From assembly GCF_026151205.1 (NCBI RefSeq), contig NC_087078.1, forward strand, positions 10,612,175 to 10,676,174: a stretch of DNA of 64,000 nt. Direction: 5' to 3'. Of this stretch, positions 22,201-33,755 are shown piece after piece. Numbering within the stretch: the first letter of the stretch is position 1; every line of letters begins with the position of its first letter. The notes under the pieces were generated by a model that worked only from the letters and a program-made list of their open reading frames with translations, ran no database searches and was not told the origin of the DNA. Origin of the DNA: Bolinopsis microptera. Its lineage: Eukaryota; Ctenophora; Tentaculata; Lobata; Bolinopsidae. A program made the position numbers and the translations under genes.

Positions 22201-25190
22201 TCCGGAGATCTTAGCACTGCTTTCTTCTCACTAGCAACATATACCAGCTCATGGTGGACTCCATTAAAGTTAGTTTCCAACACAGTTCCACCCTCCTTTA
22301 ACTTCCAATGACCTTGCCTTGCCCCATTGAACCACTTTGTACCACCATCAGGTAAGAACTCTATAATACCGTTAGGTTTAGTCCCATCGTGGGCCCACGT
22401 CCACACACTCCCTGCTATGTTGCCAGGAAACGGATCTAAGCAAACAGGCGCAGGCTTTACAGTTCGAGTATTTTTGTGAATAACTTTGAATTGTTCCCAA
22501 ATATCCTCATTGTTCCTGTCAACCTGAAAAAAAAAATCTTGAATTTCCCGAGACAGCCAGGCAAAACAAATATTGGTAAAAAAATAACTAAACTAAATAA
22601 ACTATAGTTGTGTTGAAAGAATTTAAGCTGTTCTTTACCTCTAACCCTCCTTTAGGCTGCGCAGAAATGAACTTGTTGTGCGATGATCGGAATGTGTATT
22701 TTCCGTTAACTTTGTTCACGGTGAATTGTTCCCAATCTTTGGCACTGTCCCTGTTCCATTGCAGAGAGCCGTTTTTTTGGGCTGAAATTGCAAAGTTTAG
22801 GAGAGATTCAGCAATATTTTATTGGCCAATTTTCATACCGTCGAAAACTAATACAAATATAGTTCGTTATAGATATCAGATATGTCGTGGAAATTGAACA
22901 CTATCAGTATCTGTGCCAGAAAGGCCATATGAAATCAATTGGTGAATCGAAACGATTTCCAGTTGACAAGCTTATTACCTGAAAGATATTTCCCAAAGTA
23001 GGACCTGAAAGCGACAACATTTGGACTAATCTTTATCACATCAATCGTCTCCGAACTGCCGCAGTCATTTACTTGGCAGGTTGCATTGGCACTAACGAAG
23101 TAACCGTGGTGACCTTGCAGGAAGACTTTACCCGTTACAGAGTCTGCGTGGTCAGGAGAGTCAGCTGAGGCTGCCGCACAGGCTGCCGCACAGGCTGCCG
23201 CACTGGGACCCTCTGTCACACTAAAATGCTCCCAAGCAGCAGCTCCTTCTCTGTTAACTTCAATCCTCCCATCAGGTTGAGCTGACACGTATTTACCGTG
23301 GTATGAGAGTAATGTTATCCTTCCATCAGCCACTCTACCAACGTGGAAAAACTCCCAAATATTGGGGCTTCCTCCTCTGTTCCATTCAAGGGTTCCATTT
23401 GGCTGAGCTGAAAGGGTTCACGATTATAAAGTTTCTTTAGTAGCGGACTTTCAATCATTAGCCAACCAATACATACATTTTGTGGGTTTGGGGATAGGGT
23501 TAAACTTTGTGCTGAGGATTTTCGACAGAGTTACTATTATGTATTAGAAGTTAGAACTGGTTGTACAGTTTCAACTATGAAAAAAGTGCACTTTTTAAAA
23601 GTTCAACAGTGCTCACACTGTACAGTTTGTAGATTTTAGAAGCACCAGTCTTCAACAGCAGTCACAGAATAAAATAAACAAACATTGAACATGAAAAGAA
23701 ACACTGCGCAGACGTACCTGAGAGATACTTCCCGTAATGTGACCTAAAAGCAACAGTATCGGGTTTAACTTGAACCACCTCGCACACAGCCGCCTCAGTC
23801 ACACCAGTTATCTGGCAGTCAACACCACCATTAGAGAGTGCTCGAACATATTTCTGGTGGTGGCCTCGTAAGGATACTCTGGTTGAGGAGAAGTTTCCTC
23901 CGAATGGTAACCTGTCTGATAGTTGAAGTTCGGGTATTAACATTAAAGTTTGACGGCATAATCAAAGAAATAATCCATGAACTTTCTTTATCATTGTACA
24001 TATTTTGGGTAGATTAAGATGTGGTGCTAGATGAACTCGATAGTGTTGTTGTGCTAGACGAGTTTGAAGGTGTTGTTGTAGAGGATGAGGTTGTGCTTTC
24101 AGATTTTAGAAAGTAAAATCTTGAAATCAAAAAGTAATAACCGACCTCGATCACCCTGGATCCACATTTGACTGGACGGTGACCTCTCCGGAGATCTTAG
24201 CACTGCTTTCTTCTCACTAGCAACATATACCAGCTCATGGTGGACTCCATTAAAACTAGTTTCCAACACAGTTCCACCCTCCTTTAACTTCCAATGACCT
24301 TGCCTTGCCCCATTGAACCACTTTGTACCACCATCAGGTAGGAACTCTGTAATACCGTTAGGTTTGGTCCCATCGTGGGCCCACGTCCACACACTCCCTG
24401 CAACTTCAGGGAAGCTGGCCACTGAGGGACTAGTGTGATATTGTTGAGGGGTGAGAGGTTGGGGTGGGAACATGGTACCAGAAAGTGGTGGAGGTTGGGA
24501 CGCAAAGTTGTAAAGAGGGGGAGCAGTTGGGGGAGCGTCATGTATGCTCGTGTTCATCACTGGGAAAGTAAGAGTTTAAGTAATGGTTGACTGAATAATT
24601 ATATCTATATAATTGTAAATGAAATGAAGGTAAGAAATACTGAAACCCTCCATACACTACAGATTTTAAGAGTGTGAAATGTTGTGGAAGTGTTGTTAAG
24701 GTTTAGGTTAGAGTTAGATTTAAGATAAGGTTCTTGGGGCACCCCGTGACCTGTAAAACATACTTCCTGAGTGTAGAGTATCCCCTAGACCAGCTGACAC
24801 CCCAAGTAGTCTTGTAACCTCCTCCTCAGCAGTAGTTTTACCCTCTTGGCACTCCCTCAGTTCCTTCCGTAGTTGGAACACGTACTCTGTTTTAGTTATT
24901 TGTTAAGTTATGTTATTAATAAAGTTATTTGAAATATTATCTGATTAATTAAAGACCACGTTTGTATTAGTCACTGTCTCACATATTATATAACCAAATT
25001 AAAAGAGAGAACACTACAATATGGATAATATCTTTTATAAAGATATTATATATTTATATTCTATATAAATATAAAATATATCTATACCTATGACGATATC
25101 AGGGGCCAAGAAACCTATACCATCCCTAAGTTCAGCATCAGAAGTTTGGGACACCTCCTCAAGCGACGAGAAGTAGGATAGACCCGACAT
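16268..25190 (-). CDS. Fascin/trefoil multidomain protein, 9 exons, 759 residues
   Basis: Exons in order: 25088-25190, 24764-24886, 24146-24559, 23718-23915, 22979-23407, 22639-22781, 22160-22523, 16797-17015 and 16268-16554. All junctions keep frame and most are phase 1. The start is ATG 25190-25188. Residues 1-75 are charged and helical; 76-130 are proline-rich. A domain of about 75 residues that I do not recognise (core WTWAHDGTKPNG, GHWKLKEGGTVLET) occurs at about 131-212 and again at about 507-590. Between them are fascin-type trefoil repeats (HGKYVSAQPDGRIEVNR, FRSYFGKYLSG) with an Ala/Cys-rich insert. Residues 592-759 look like a ricin-B type trefoil, with YKLRKSQDRHRNKYLVSRR. Fascin-type folds bundle actin or bind carbohydrate; which applies here is unknown. 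No signal peptide or membrane segment, so probably cytosolic. The intron before exon 8 holds the 21-bp minisatellite. Confidence 0.82.
17036..21626. repeat. 21-bp minisatellite, about 218 copies
   Basis: The consensus unit is GCTACACGTTGTATACCTCTT. Variants recur in register (AAACATTGTATACC, TTAACGTTG, TTTTGCTACACG, TATATCTC), giving a higher-order pattern. The segments from 20981 and 21321 are near-copies offset by 340 bp, which is sixteen units plus a 4-bp CTTG slip near 21296. The unit length is a multiple of three and lacks stops in several frames, so long repetitive open frames appear on both strands. None is a gene. The array lies wholly within one intron of the fascin-like gene. Confidence 0.95.
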
Positions 25191-25820
25191 AGTATCTCAG
25201 GTGCTGTTTTTATCTCTTATCTGGGACATGTGTGATCAGAGATTAGTGAGATTTCATATGCTTTGTTTATAAATTATATATCTCAAATCTGGTGCAGTTT
25301 ATGTGACAATTCTCCGTTGCCCACTGCCCATCGGATTGATTTCTTGTCGGACGGAAAAAGTGTGTACAATAAAAGGCTGTAGGAGGCGTCCTTAAACAGG
25401 CGCGAGCAAAAATAACTAAGAAGAGTTCCGATAAGATAAGATAAGTTTGATGAGATCTGGAGCACTTTTCTGGTGATAAGTTATTTCCTGTACTACGGTA
25501 CACGTACTTCAAAATTTAAAATAAACGACGGTCTGTGTGCTGGAACAATCCTACACTTCAAAATTCAAACTTTCAAAACTATAACTATACCATATTAATA
25601 CTTTAATAGACCATAATAGACAATATGCGCACTCAGGACCATTTGCATTAATAGCAGTGAATCGCTTATCGAATAATGAAAGTACAATGTGTACTTCGTT
25701 GCCTAGGCAAAGTACATACTGTTAACAAATATTGAGTGGCCACAATAACATAGTCAAGATCTGGTCATTACAATTTACATGTAGATTACAATACACTATT
25801 ACAAATACAATATAAAAGCG
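25191..25820. other. 5' flank of the fascin-like gene
   Basis: Probable promoter and 5' untranslated sequence of the minus-strand gene starting at 25190. No further gene is seen. I could not assign a TATA box or transcription start with confidence. Confidence 0.4.
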
Positions 25821-26103
25821 GAAACTAAGATAACGGGTACGAAACTAAGATAACGGGTACGAAACTAAGATAACAGGTACGAAACTATGATAACGGGTAC
25901 GAAACTAAGATAACAGGTACGAAACTGAGATAACGGGTACGAAACTGAGATAACGGGTACGAAACTGAGATAACGGGTACGAAACTAAGATAACGGGTAC
26001 GAAACTAAGATAACGGGTACGAAACTAAGATAACGGGTACGAAACTAAGATAACGGGTACGAAACTAAGATAACGGGTACGAAACTAAGATATTACGGGT
26101 ACG
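25821..26103 (+). repeat. 20-bp tandem repeat, 14 copies
   Basis: The unit is GAAACTAAGATAACGGGTAC. Point variants (CTATGA, CTGAGA, AACAGG) are confined to units 3-8, while the remaining units are almost identical, suggesting recent expansion from the 3' side. The last unit has a short insertion. Confidence 0.95.
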
Positions 26104-28322
26104 AACAACGTGATTTATTCACGTGAACTAAATCCAAGAATAATTTGATCATTAAAAGACCAAATTTGCAGTGTATCTTTTTATTTTTCGGATAATAGAA
26201 ATAATTGAAAGATCGAGCAGACAGCAAATAAAAGGCAGACGTTATGTTGCCATGAACTTGACACACGATCACGTGACCCGGGACCCCATCCCACAGTCCT
26301 ATGTAAATAATAAGATCGAAAACGCAAATGTACTGAATATCTAATACTATATATCGTAAATAAACAATGCGCCATACATCGTGAATTCCAACTTTTGCAA
26401 GTTTTTATGGTAATGCTTTATTTCTATAACTCTACTATGATGAGGGTAAAAATGTTTTGTGTTTTTACGCCGTAGCTGGGGAGATTTCGGTAAGTTTAAA
26501 GTATAGTATAGATATTAGATATACGTTACAATGTATTAGATTAAGATACCTGCTGATACCAGTTACACTGTAAAGGGATATATTATTTGTGATTTAATGT
26601 ACACTGCACCTCCAGTCAATATACAATGTATAATGTACATTGTACAATGTACAAAGCACTGTACAATGTTGCAAACAATGAAGGCATGAGCTTTAACTAC
26701 ACAGAATACATTCTACGTATAAAGTCAACACAAACTAGAGCATGCACTGAAAATAACAGTTATGAAGCATAAAAAGCAGACAAATGACAAAGATCTGTAC
26801 ACACTATAACTTCAGTGACACACGTACAGAATAAGCAATGTAAAGACGTTTAACTGATGTTAGTTAAATATGGGAGGAGTCTGTTATTGTACATGATAAT
26901 CGGTATATGCTAGACACACGTTAATGTACAGGTAGGATGTACTTTAGGATGTACTACACTATGAGATGCCAATATGTACTATAAGATGTACTACATGATG
27001 AACTAAAGCTGATGTGATACAACTACAAGAACTGTAATGTGAAACCAATGACAAGTTTATGTTGCATTGATAAGCAGAACAGAAGAGAAAGGACTTAACT
27101 TAAGATAGGTAGGTAGGATGTACTATAAGACGTTTAAAATGTTGTACGCTGATATGTTGATACAGCAGGGTGTCAGAGTTTGGAAGTTTATTTAGAATTA
27201 AAACAACTACTTCATATATTGTAGCCTCCATTACATAACATTGAAATACAACAAATTTACAATAAATTTTGTAATCATAAAATTACAATGAAATTAAAAT
27301 TTTTCAATTTTCACCGGGTCATAACTTAACTTCTGAGTAATTACAAAATTTAAAAACAGGTTTGTAGATCTAGACAATCGTTTGAATTTTGTCTTAATTT
27401 CAGAATTTGGTAATGTTCTTCACAACCCATAATTATTGTACAGTCCTATGGACTGTTTGTTTGTCTCCGGATGATATTATTTGTATTATGTAAAAGTTTA
27501 ATAGTATTTTGTATATTTTCCCAAAAAAAAAATTAAGGCCGTTATTTAAAGCGTTAATTCCAAACTTGGTTAAATTTATGAGGGGTAATAATAAGGGATT
27601 TACGTGTTATTTCTTTCGTTGAAGTTTTCTTTAGAATAAACTGTGTAGCTTTTCAGGCGATAGTGAGATATATGGAAAGTTATCGAGTGGACTCACCCGG
27701 GGAAGCAGCTGAACGCTTCAATTCAAATAAACCGAATAATTATAATTGATAATACCCTGCACGTGCGGTCTGGAAATTTATCATTCAGGAAACCGAATAA
27801 TATTGTGACGCAATCCTCGTCTCAGACACAAAACAGTGAGAGAACACAGAGCAGCTATCTGGGTAATTGTACCTCCCCTCATCATGAAGTGTCAGCATTC
27901 CATGTTAACACTTACTTACTTACTTACTCACTTGAAAAGGTCTCCTCCTAGTCGTTGGAGTGGCCTGCACCACACAGTAACTCCTTTCTCCGGTGTATTA
28001 GACCGTTCCATTGTACCCATGTTAACACAGTTATGAAAATTCATCTTTGGTTAAGTATGATAGGCTATGGAACATTCTACCAAAAGAGGGTCAACTGGGC
28101 ACGTCCTATACACCATGGGGAACTAAGCTTCGAGACCAAAAACCTGCAAAAGGATCAAATGCTACCATCCATATTCTCTATCTGCTGGAATGGAACTTGC
28201 CAACTTGGACAAAGGCCATACAGACGGGGTTACGTAAGCATTATTTTGGGCAATTCTCATCAGGCCCCACATCCAGAAAGTTTTATATTTCCTCCCAGAT
28301 GCGTTTTTTTCTAAATTCTGTG
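26104..28322. other. Intergenic, no gene supported
   Basis: AT-rich DNA with several short palindromes of the type ACATTGTACAATGT near 26630-26670. A stretch at about 27765-28290 is open in two plus-strand frames and may derive from a mobile element, with a TTAC microsatellite at about 27911-27926. I cannot recognise a domain in it. Confidence 0.35.
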
Positions 28323-28505
28323 GCCCGCTCGCTTCGCTCGCAAGTTTGGGGAGGGGGCTGTCGGCGAGCGAAGCGAGTCGACGTGTCCAATCCAACTGCG
28401 CAGCGATCGAAGCGAGCAAGCTGTGGCAAGGGTCTGGGGGCGCAGCCCCCAGCGGGGTCCAGGGGCGGAGCCCCTTGGCGGGGGCTAGGGGGCGCAGCCT
28501 CCCGG
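28323..28505. repeat. GC-rich cluster of nested hairpins
   Basis: GCTCGCTTCGCTCGC at about 28327-28341 pairs with GCGAGCGAAGCGAG further on. Then come hairpins GGGGGC-GCA-GCCCCC and AGGGGC-GGA-GCCCCT and a third, imperfect one. The GC content contrasts strongly with the flanks. Similar palindrome-rich elements occur in unrelated eukaryotes. No coding content. Confidence 0.8.
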
Positions 28506-28602
28506 AAATTTTTTGCGAAATAGGGTCTTTTAGATGGCATTTGGCATTAAAGAAATTTGTAGGACAGCAATAAACTGGGATTGAAAAGAATCAAGTACTC
28601 AC

Positions 28603-28669
28603 GTAAATTTGGTAACTTCACAACAGCAATCTGCATTCTCCAATCAGAATATTTCACTGTGTTCCAAAA
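28603..28669 (-). pseudogene. Isolated exon-like sequence, possibly a COMM-type fragment
   Basis: A 67-base stretch with a good acceptor (TCCTGTCAG) and donor (GTGAGT) on the minus strand. It encodes FWNTVKYSDWRMQIAVVKLP. The W-R-M-Q-I-A-V pattern vaguely recalls the first strand of COMM domains. I found no partner exons, and the upstream sequence is low-complexity. It may be a lone exon of an unseen gene, a relic or chance. Confidence 0.25.
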
Positions 28670-29916
28670 CTGACAGGATGTTCCTCTTTGATTTTTATAC
28701 AATCGAAAAATTTTCTTCAAAATTTCCTCAATTAATTTGTCTTTATTCCAAAAAAATATTTCGAAATTTAGGAGTAACTTCTCAAAAATTTCCTCTTTTT
28801 CTCCCGTTTTTCCTCCCAAAAAAAAAATTTCCTCCCAGGCTGCCTTGCAAGATAGCGTGTTTCTGGATGTGGGCATCAGGCATGCGCTAATAGTAATGAA
28901 AATTTATCAATAGCCAAAATGTTTATTTGCGACTACCAGGCTAATGTGTACTTATGCATTTGGGATTATTACCATCATTCCTTGCAGAGATAAATTCTTT
29001 CTTTTCATATCATTGCCGGGCCATTGTTCTAATAATAGCCCAATAATATAGTGATTGTGGATAACTTGCAACCTTTTTCCGACCAGCCTCAATTTCCTTA
29101 GAATTCCGAGACCTTTGTTGTTTCTTATCGACATTTTAAATTGAAAACATCGCCAATATCATTACATCATTCAGCACCATCGTGAATATAAATGTTGCGA
29201 CCTCCAGCTTTTTTCAGCATTTCTAAAAGTTTTCAGTTGAAACTTGGGATTAACATTGTAATACTAATATTCAATTTTTCGAAAGCTTTAAAGAGTCCTG
29301 TTCAAGGAGTTAAAGCAAGAAGCGTTGACACATTGCTATTCCACTTTCGCTTTTGGGTACTTATATTAAACGAAGCCAGCCTTATGTCGCAGTCACCTCT
29401 TAGCTCCAAGCAGAAACCAGTCAAACCCTAAAATGTTGTATCACGTTGCGACCCCCACGGTCGTTTCACTATTTAGTATTTATCGTCCTGACGATACAGG
29501 GGGAGCCGCGCACTTCGTGCGCGGCGGGTCATACAACGTATGACAACTAAAATGGTGTCAAAATAAAACAACATTTGTCTATTAGTATTTTGTGATTTTG
29601 ACACCACTTGGGAATCCAAATTTCGGGACCTAAAATTCTTATTCCTTGGCCAATTTTGTATTTCTGCATACTGGTCAAAAGGCAATAAAAACATTCGGCC
29701 CAGCCAAAAAGTTTCGATTGTTTATCCGTCACGGCTTATGCGGAATATTGTGTTAAAGTTGATGTCATGGTGTCAGTAAAATATACATCGTCTCGCTTTA
29801 TATATCAGTAAGATCGCTTTGTATATCAGGCTCGCTTTACATATAGTAAGATACAGTAAGGTTACACTTGGTCTAGTAGCACCATATTCCTAATAAAACT
29901 ACAATCTCCTAGAACA
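28670..29916. other. Intergenic with low-complexity and a hairpin cluster
   Basis: 28690-28850 is T/C-rich low-complexity DNA. Near the 3' side, repeats of TCGCTTTATATATCAG at about 29794-29850 precede the membrane-protein gene and could include its promoter. Confidence 0.4.
29481..29544. repeat. Three back-to-back perfect hairpins
   Basis: TATCGTC-CT-GACGATA (29481-29496), GCCGCGCAC-TTC-GTGCGCGGC (29505-29525) and GTCATAC-AAC-GTATGAC (29528-29544) lie within 64 bases. Every stem is perfect. This resembles compact hairpin elements rather than a terminator. Confidence 0.85.
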
Positions 29917-31014
29917 ATGAGGTGGTTGTTAGCATTGATGACCCTCACCCTGGTCACCTACCTCTCGGACCAAAAGAGAGACACAGACGACAGCGTTACA
30001 AAGTGTTGGAACGAATACTGTAAATACCCGGGACTTCTCACAAAGACCTGTCCTAAAAGGGGGGAAATAAACACGTGCCGTATTAACAGTGACGAAACTG
30101 AGATAAAATGCGAAAGGATGTATGCAAGGGCGCCCGAACCTGATAAGACATGTAAAAACGACTTCATGAACGAGTGTTCGTGTGGCTATACTAACAAGGT
30201 GGATTCTCCCGAAGAAACTGAATCGACTGCGTTTTGTGATTGTAAAATGAAGTCGAGTGCCAAGACGACAATAGGTCTTATCGTGGGGTTTGTTGTTCTT
30301 ATAGCAGGATGCGGCGTCTGTTTGGGCAAGTGGTTTGTGGTCAAAAGAGAAACGGTCCAGTTTCAGATCAGAGAGAGAGATGAGCAGTCCAAGTTTGATA
30401 CGTACGGAGATTACAGTGCCAACTCTCAGGGTGGAACCCACAGTCAGAGTCAGGGACAGAGGAACAGTGCACATACACAGGGTGGAACCCACAGTCAGAG
30501 TCAGGGACAGAGGAACAGTGCACATACACAGGGTGGAACCCACAGTCAGAGTCAGGGACAGAGGAACAGTGCACATACACAGGGTGGAACCCACAGTCAG
30601 AGTCAGGGACAGAGGAACAGTGCACATACACAGGGTGGAACCCACAGTCAGAGTCAGGGACAAAGGAACAGTGCACATATTACACAGGGGGAAAAAAAGA
30701 CCAGTCTATCAGCCGGTCCCAGACACCAGCAACCTATTGCCAGCCCAGGAGGAAGATCAGTCTCACAAAATCCTGCAGCTGGAAGGGGGATGCGCGGGCC
30801 TGCATCTCCTCATTCTGGAGCTGGAAGGGGGATGCGCGGGCCTGCATCGCCTCATTCTGGAGCTGGAAGGGGGGTGCGCGGGCCTGTATCTCCTCATCCT
30901 GGAGCTGGAAGAGGGGTGCGCGGGCCTGCATCTCCTCATCCTGGAGCTGGAAGGGGGGTGCGCGGGCCTGCATCTCCTCATCCTGGAGCTGGAAGAGGAA
31001 GGATATCCCAATAG
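29917..31014 (+). CDS. Single-pass membrane protein with repeat-rich cytoplasmic tail
   Basis: 365 residues in one exon. The N-terminus MRWLLALMTLTLVTYLS is a good signal peptide. About 95 residues follow with ten cysteines, probably a small disulfide-bonded ectodomain of no family I recognise. The membrane segment is near residues 116-140 (TIGLIVGFVVLIAGCGVCL). The tail has five copies of a 17-residue unit (core GGTHSQSQGQRNSAH, 51 bp at about 30423-30680), then about six copies of a 14-residue unit (core GAGRGMRGPASPH, 42 bp to about 31005). The second is a GR-rich repeat like those in low-complexity RNA-binding tails. The repeats are nearly identical at DNA level, so expansion is recent. 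Strand and frame follow from the signal peptide and membrane segment; other open frames here are shadows. The role is unknown. Confidence 0.72.
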   Translation: MRWLLALMTLTLVTYLSDQKRDTDDSVTKCWNEYCKYPGLLTKTCPKRGEINTCRINSDETEIKCERMYARAPEPDKTCKNDFMNECSCGYTNKVDSPEETESTAFCDCKMKSSAKTTIGLIVGFVVLIAGCGVCLGKWFVVKRETVQFQIRERDEQSKFDTYGDYSANSQGGTHSQSQGQRNSAHTQGGTHSQSQGQRNSAHTQGGTHSQSQGQRNSAHTQGGTHSQSQGQRNSAHTQGGTHSQSQGQRNSAHITQGEKKTSLSAGPRHQQPIASPGGRSVSQNPAAGRGMRGPASPHSGAGRGMRGPASPHSGAGRGVRGPVSPHPGAGRGVRGPASPHPGAGRGVRGPASPHPGAGRGRISQ

Positions 31015-31338
31015 AGGTAAACGCGTTACTCTCAGAAACAATAGCTACAGTGGTTGGCTGGTTGCCAATCATAAAGTCACAAGTTGATTGATGATCTGAA
31101 TAAATATACATATAGTAAGTGAAATTATCAGCTGTATGAGCAAGATTGTCGATATCAGGGCCAACTAGATCACAATCCAATATAATATAATAGTACCTAA
31201 TTCATGTATTTTGTTCAATTATACTATAAAAGATTCAGAATTGGATTCAGGACTCAGTAAAGTAGCAACATGCGAATGTTAACGAAATCTAGTTGTATAT
31301 TTTGAGAAACTCTACTGAAGAATATTCTACGATTATTT

Positions 31339-31518
31339 GGTCATATATCCGGATCCCGATGGCACTGTCGCGGCACTCTCATGGCAGTGGCACTGTCGTG
31401 GCACTTTGGCGGCACAGTGCCAACTTTCAATCATGTTCGTTGAAAAGCATAGATTCAAGAGAGTGCCACGAGAGTGCTGCGACAGTACCATCGGGATCCG
31501 GAATCCGGATGTATGACC
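31339..31518. mobile_element. 180-bp hAT-like MITE
   Basis: The ends GGTCATATATCCGGATCC and GGATCCGGAATCCGGATGTATGACC are inverted copies, with the GATGGCACTGTCGC block also inverted. GATTATTT duplicates exactly on both sides (31331-31338 and 31519-31526). Confidence 0.9.
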
Positions 31519-31988
31519 GATTATTTCGCAATCGAATGACTTCTAAAAATATAAAATCTCTCGCAACAACTAGCTATTGTGAATAAAGTTAGTTTAGCTA
31601 TCCCTGTATAGAATTAGAACTAGGCCATACCTGAGGGTCAAAGCCAACTTTCAAAACTGAGTAACGAACTGAACATGATCTCTCCAACAAACCATCCTTA
31701 AAAGGGTTTTTATAGATAACATGGACAAATGGAACACACTAATATTCTTATTTGAGTATTTGATAGATTTTATCTTTTAGCAAAAATTGCAAGATTGATT
31801 CTTTTCGATGGCCTTAATTATCAATTTCTCATGTTATGGTTACATTTTATTGCTAAATTCGAAATCATACGCGTTATATATTTTTCAATGGTGTAAAATT
31901 TAACAATCGTTGGTTTATTTGATAGTTAACAGTAAACTATTCTTCTCGTAATATGTGGCATTCCAAAACAGTCCAAAAGGCAAAACTA

Positions 31989-32157
31989 GGCAGTATCCAA
32001 GCAGCCCAACCACTTAGGGTGGACATAAAGGTAGACACATTTTTAGTGTTAGAGTAAGGGTTACGGTTAGGGAACCTAACCCTTAAAAAGTAACCCTAAC
32101 CCAAAAGTTGTCTACCCTTATGTCCACCCTTGGTTGTGGGGCTTCTTGAACACTGCC
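31989..32157. mobile_element. 169-bp hAT-like MITE with telomere-like core
   Basis: CAAAACTA flanks it on both sides (31981-31988 and 32158-32165). The inverted ends include GGCAGT and GGGTGGACATAA(A/G)GGTAGAC. The centre is a palindrome of GGTTAGGG and CCTAACCC. Confidence 0.9.
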
Positions 32158-32165
32158 CAAAACTA

Positions 32166-33755
32166 TCAGTAAGAATCATACCTTTATCATGATAATCGTT
32201 AGAAAAATAAGCGTAAATTTGGACAAAATCAAACTTAATCACTCAAATTGTTAATCCTAAAACATATTTTAACAAGCAAATCTTTTGAAATCCTTAGCTC
32301 AATCTATGGTCTGAAGAGTTATCGTCTAAAGGTTGAAACTTTCGGCAAGTCACTTAAAGCTAAGTCCCGACCTAGCGATTACGATTGCTGCAAATCGGGC
32401 AGTTTTTGAGCTTTGAGGCAAAGTTTCTAGTTATTAATATTTTCGAAAGGTTAGAGCTAGAGGTATCAAATTAAAAACCTGTATACATTCTGTTGAGATG
32501 AGGGAATGAGAAACCGAATTTGAAGGTTATCATTGGAAAGTATTTCTTAAAATCTGTCTGTTTTTTCCACATCATTTAAATTTCGAACCAGTCAAGGAAT
32601 GCAATGTATTTGTGTAAGCAAATGTAAAATTATTTTAGTTTCATTGCCGGACAAAATTCATACATCGATGTCGGGGAAACTTTGGGAAACTTTCAGAATG
32701 ATTGATTTTTAATGAGGCCCAAAAAGATCGCACAGAAACAACGTATTGGAAATCATTTGTCTAGTTAAGTACAACAAATTAATTACAAAAAATTAAAACA
32801 AACGACACAAGAGCCCCAAAAGCTGAGACACATAGCATAGCACCTTCTAACTAATTAATTAATTGATTAACTAAATAATCGACTAACTAACTACCTAACT
32901 TATTCGTTAACCGACATAACTTCCTAAATACAGAACATGTATACTTCTAATTCAAATCAATCTTATAAAATGAAATAAAATGAATAATAGGTTAAAAAGA
33001 CTAAATATGATACGAAACTAACCTGACAATATGCGTAATTATGAATTGTTGCGTAAGAAATTCTATTATATTTCTATTTATAGATATGAAAATGCTTGTA
33101 AAGGCGGGAGAAAAGTTTGTTTTTACACGTGCTCAATATGATTTGTTGCACGTAATTATTTGTAAGCTGATTGGCTAAGAGCTGTCAAGTGCTTTAAAAC
33201 AAACTTCTTTCTGCCCAACATAGTTCTCAATATAACTTGATACAAACATGTGTCCTGAAAATATAAAGGCTAGCTGTGAATACTTATTATATAATATGTG
33301 ATATTTCAAAGTAGATACAGAACCGGGCGTAGCTTCTCTACGCTTGATTTTAGTAAGTTCTTACATATATAATGTTATTAACAAAAATAAATAAAATCCT
33401 GCTATCGATAAACAAAGTAAATCGTGTCTTCAATGCCACATTCAATAATTTACTATAAAAGTTAATTCCCCTTCCCGGTAGGAAAATTAATAAATGTTCA
33501 ACTCAATTCGAAGTCGAAAAATTTAACCGTCCAGTTTATTAAGTTATATTAATCAATTTACCCCTAATAACTACATATCAATAATTGTCTCTTTACCTTT
33601 GACATTTCATCCTCGCCAAGTCCAGCGGGATACTATTTTGTACCTATTATCTATCAGTATCACACAATAAAATCTGTCTTCTTCTTTTGTTCAACTCCTG
33701 TATCGAGATTTCAGAGCTGATAACGAGTTACAACTCTAAAACCCTACACTCAGTC
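32166..33755. other. Intergenic, 3' flank of USP24
   Basis: AT-rich with no gene seen. A TTTATT at about 33533-33538 gives a minus-strand AATAAA some 220 bases past the USP24 stop and is the nearest polyadenylation candidate. A TTAA/CTAA-rich low-complexity patch lies near 32836-32925. Confidence 0.4.

Noticed and set aside
25821-26103. CRISPR-like array
   Set aside because: A 20-bp unit without unique spacers, hence a minisatellite.
30335-31087. Overlapping 250-codon frame in the membrane-protein locus, plus minus-strand frames
   Set aside because: Repeat-driven shadows. Only the 29917 frame has a signal peptide, spaced cysteines and a membrane segment.
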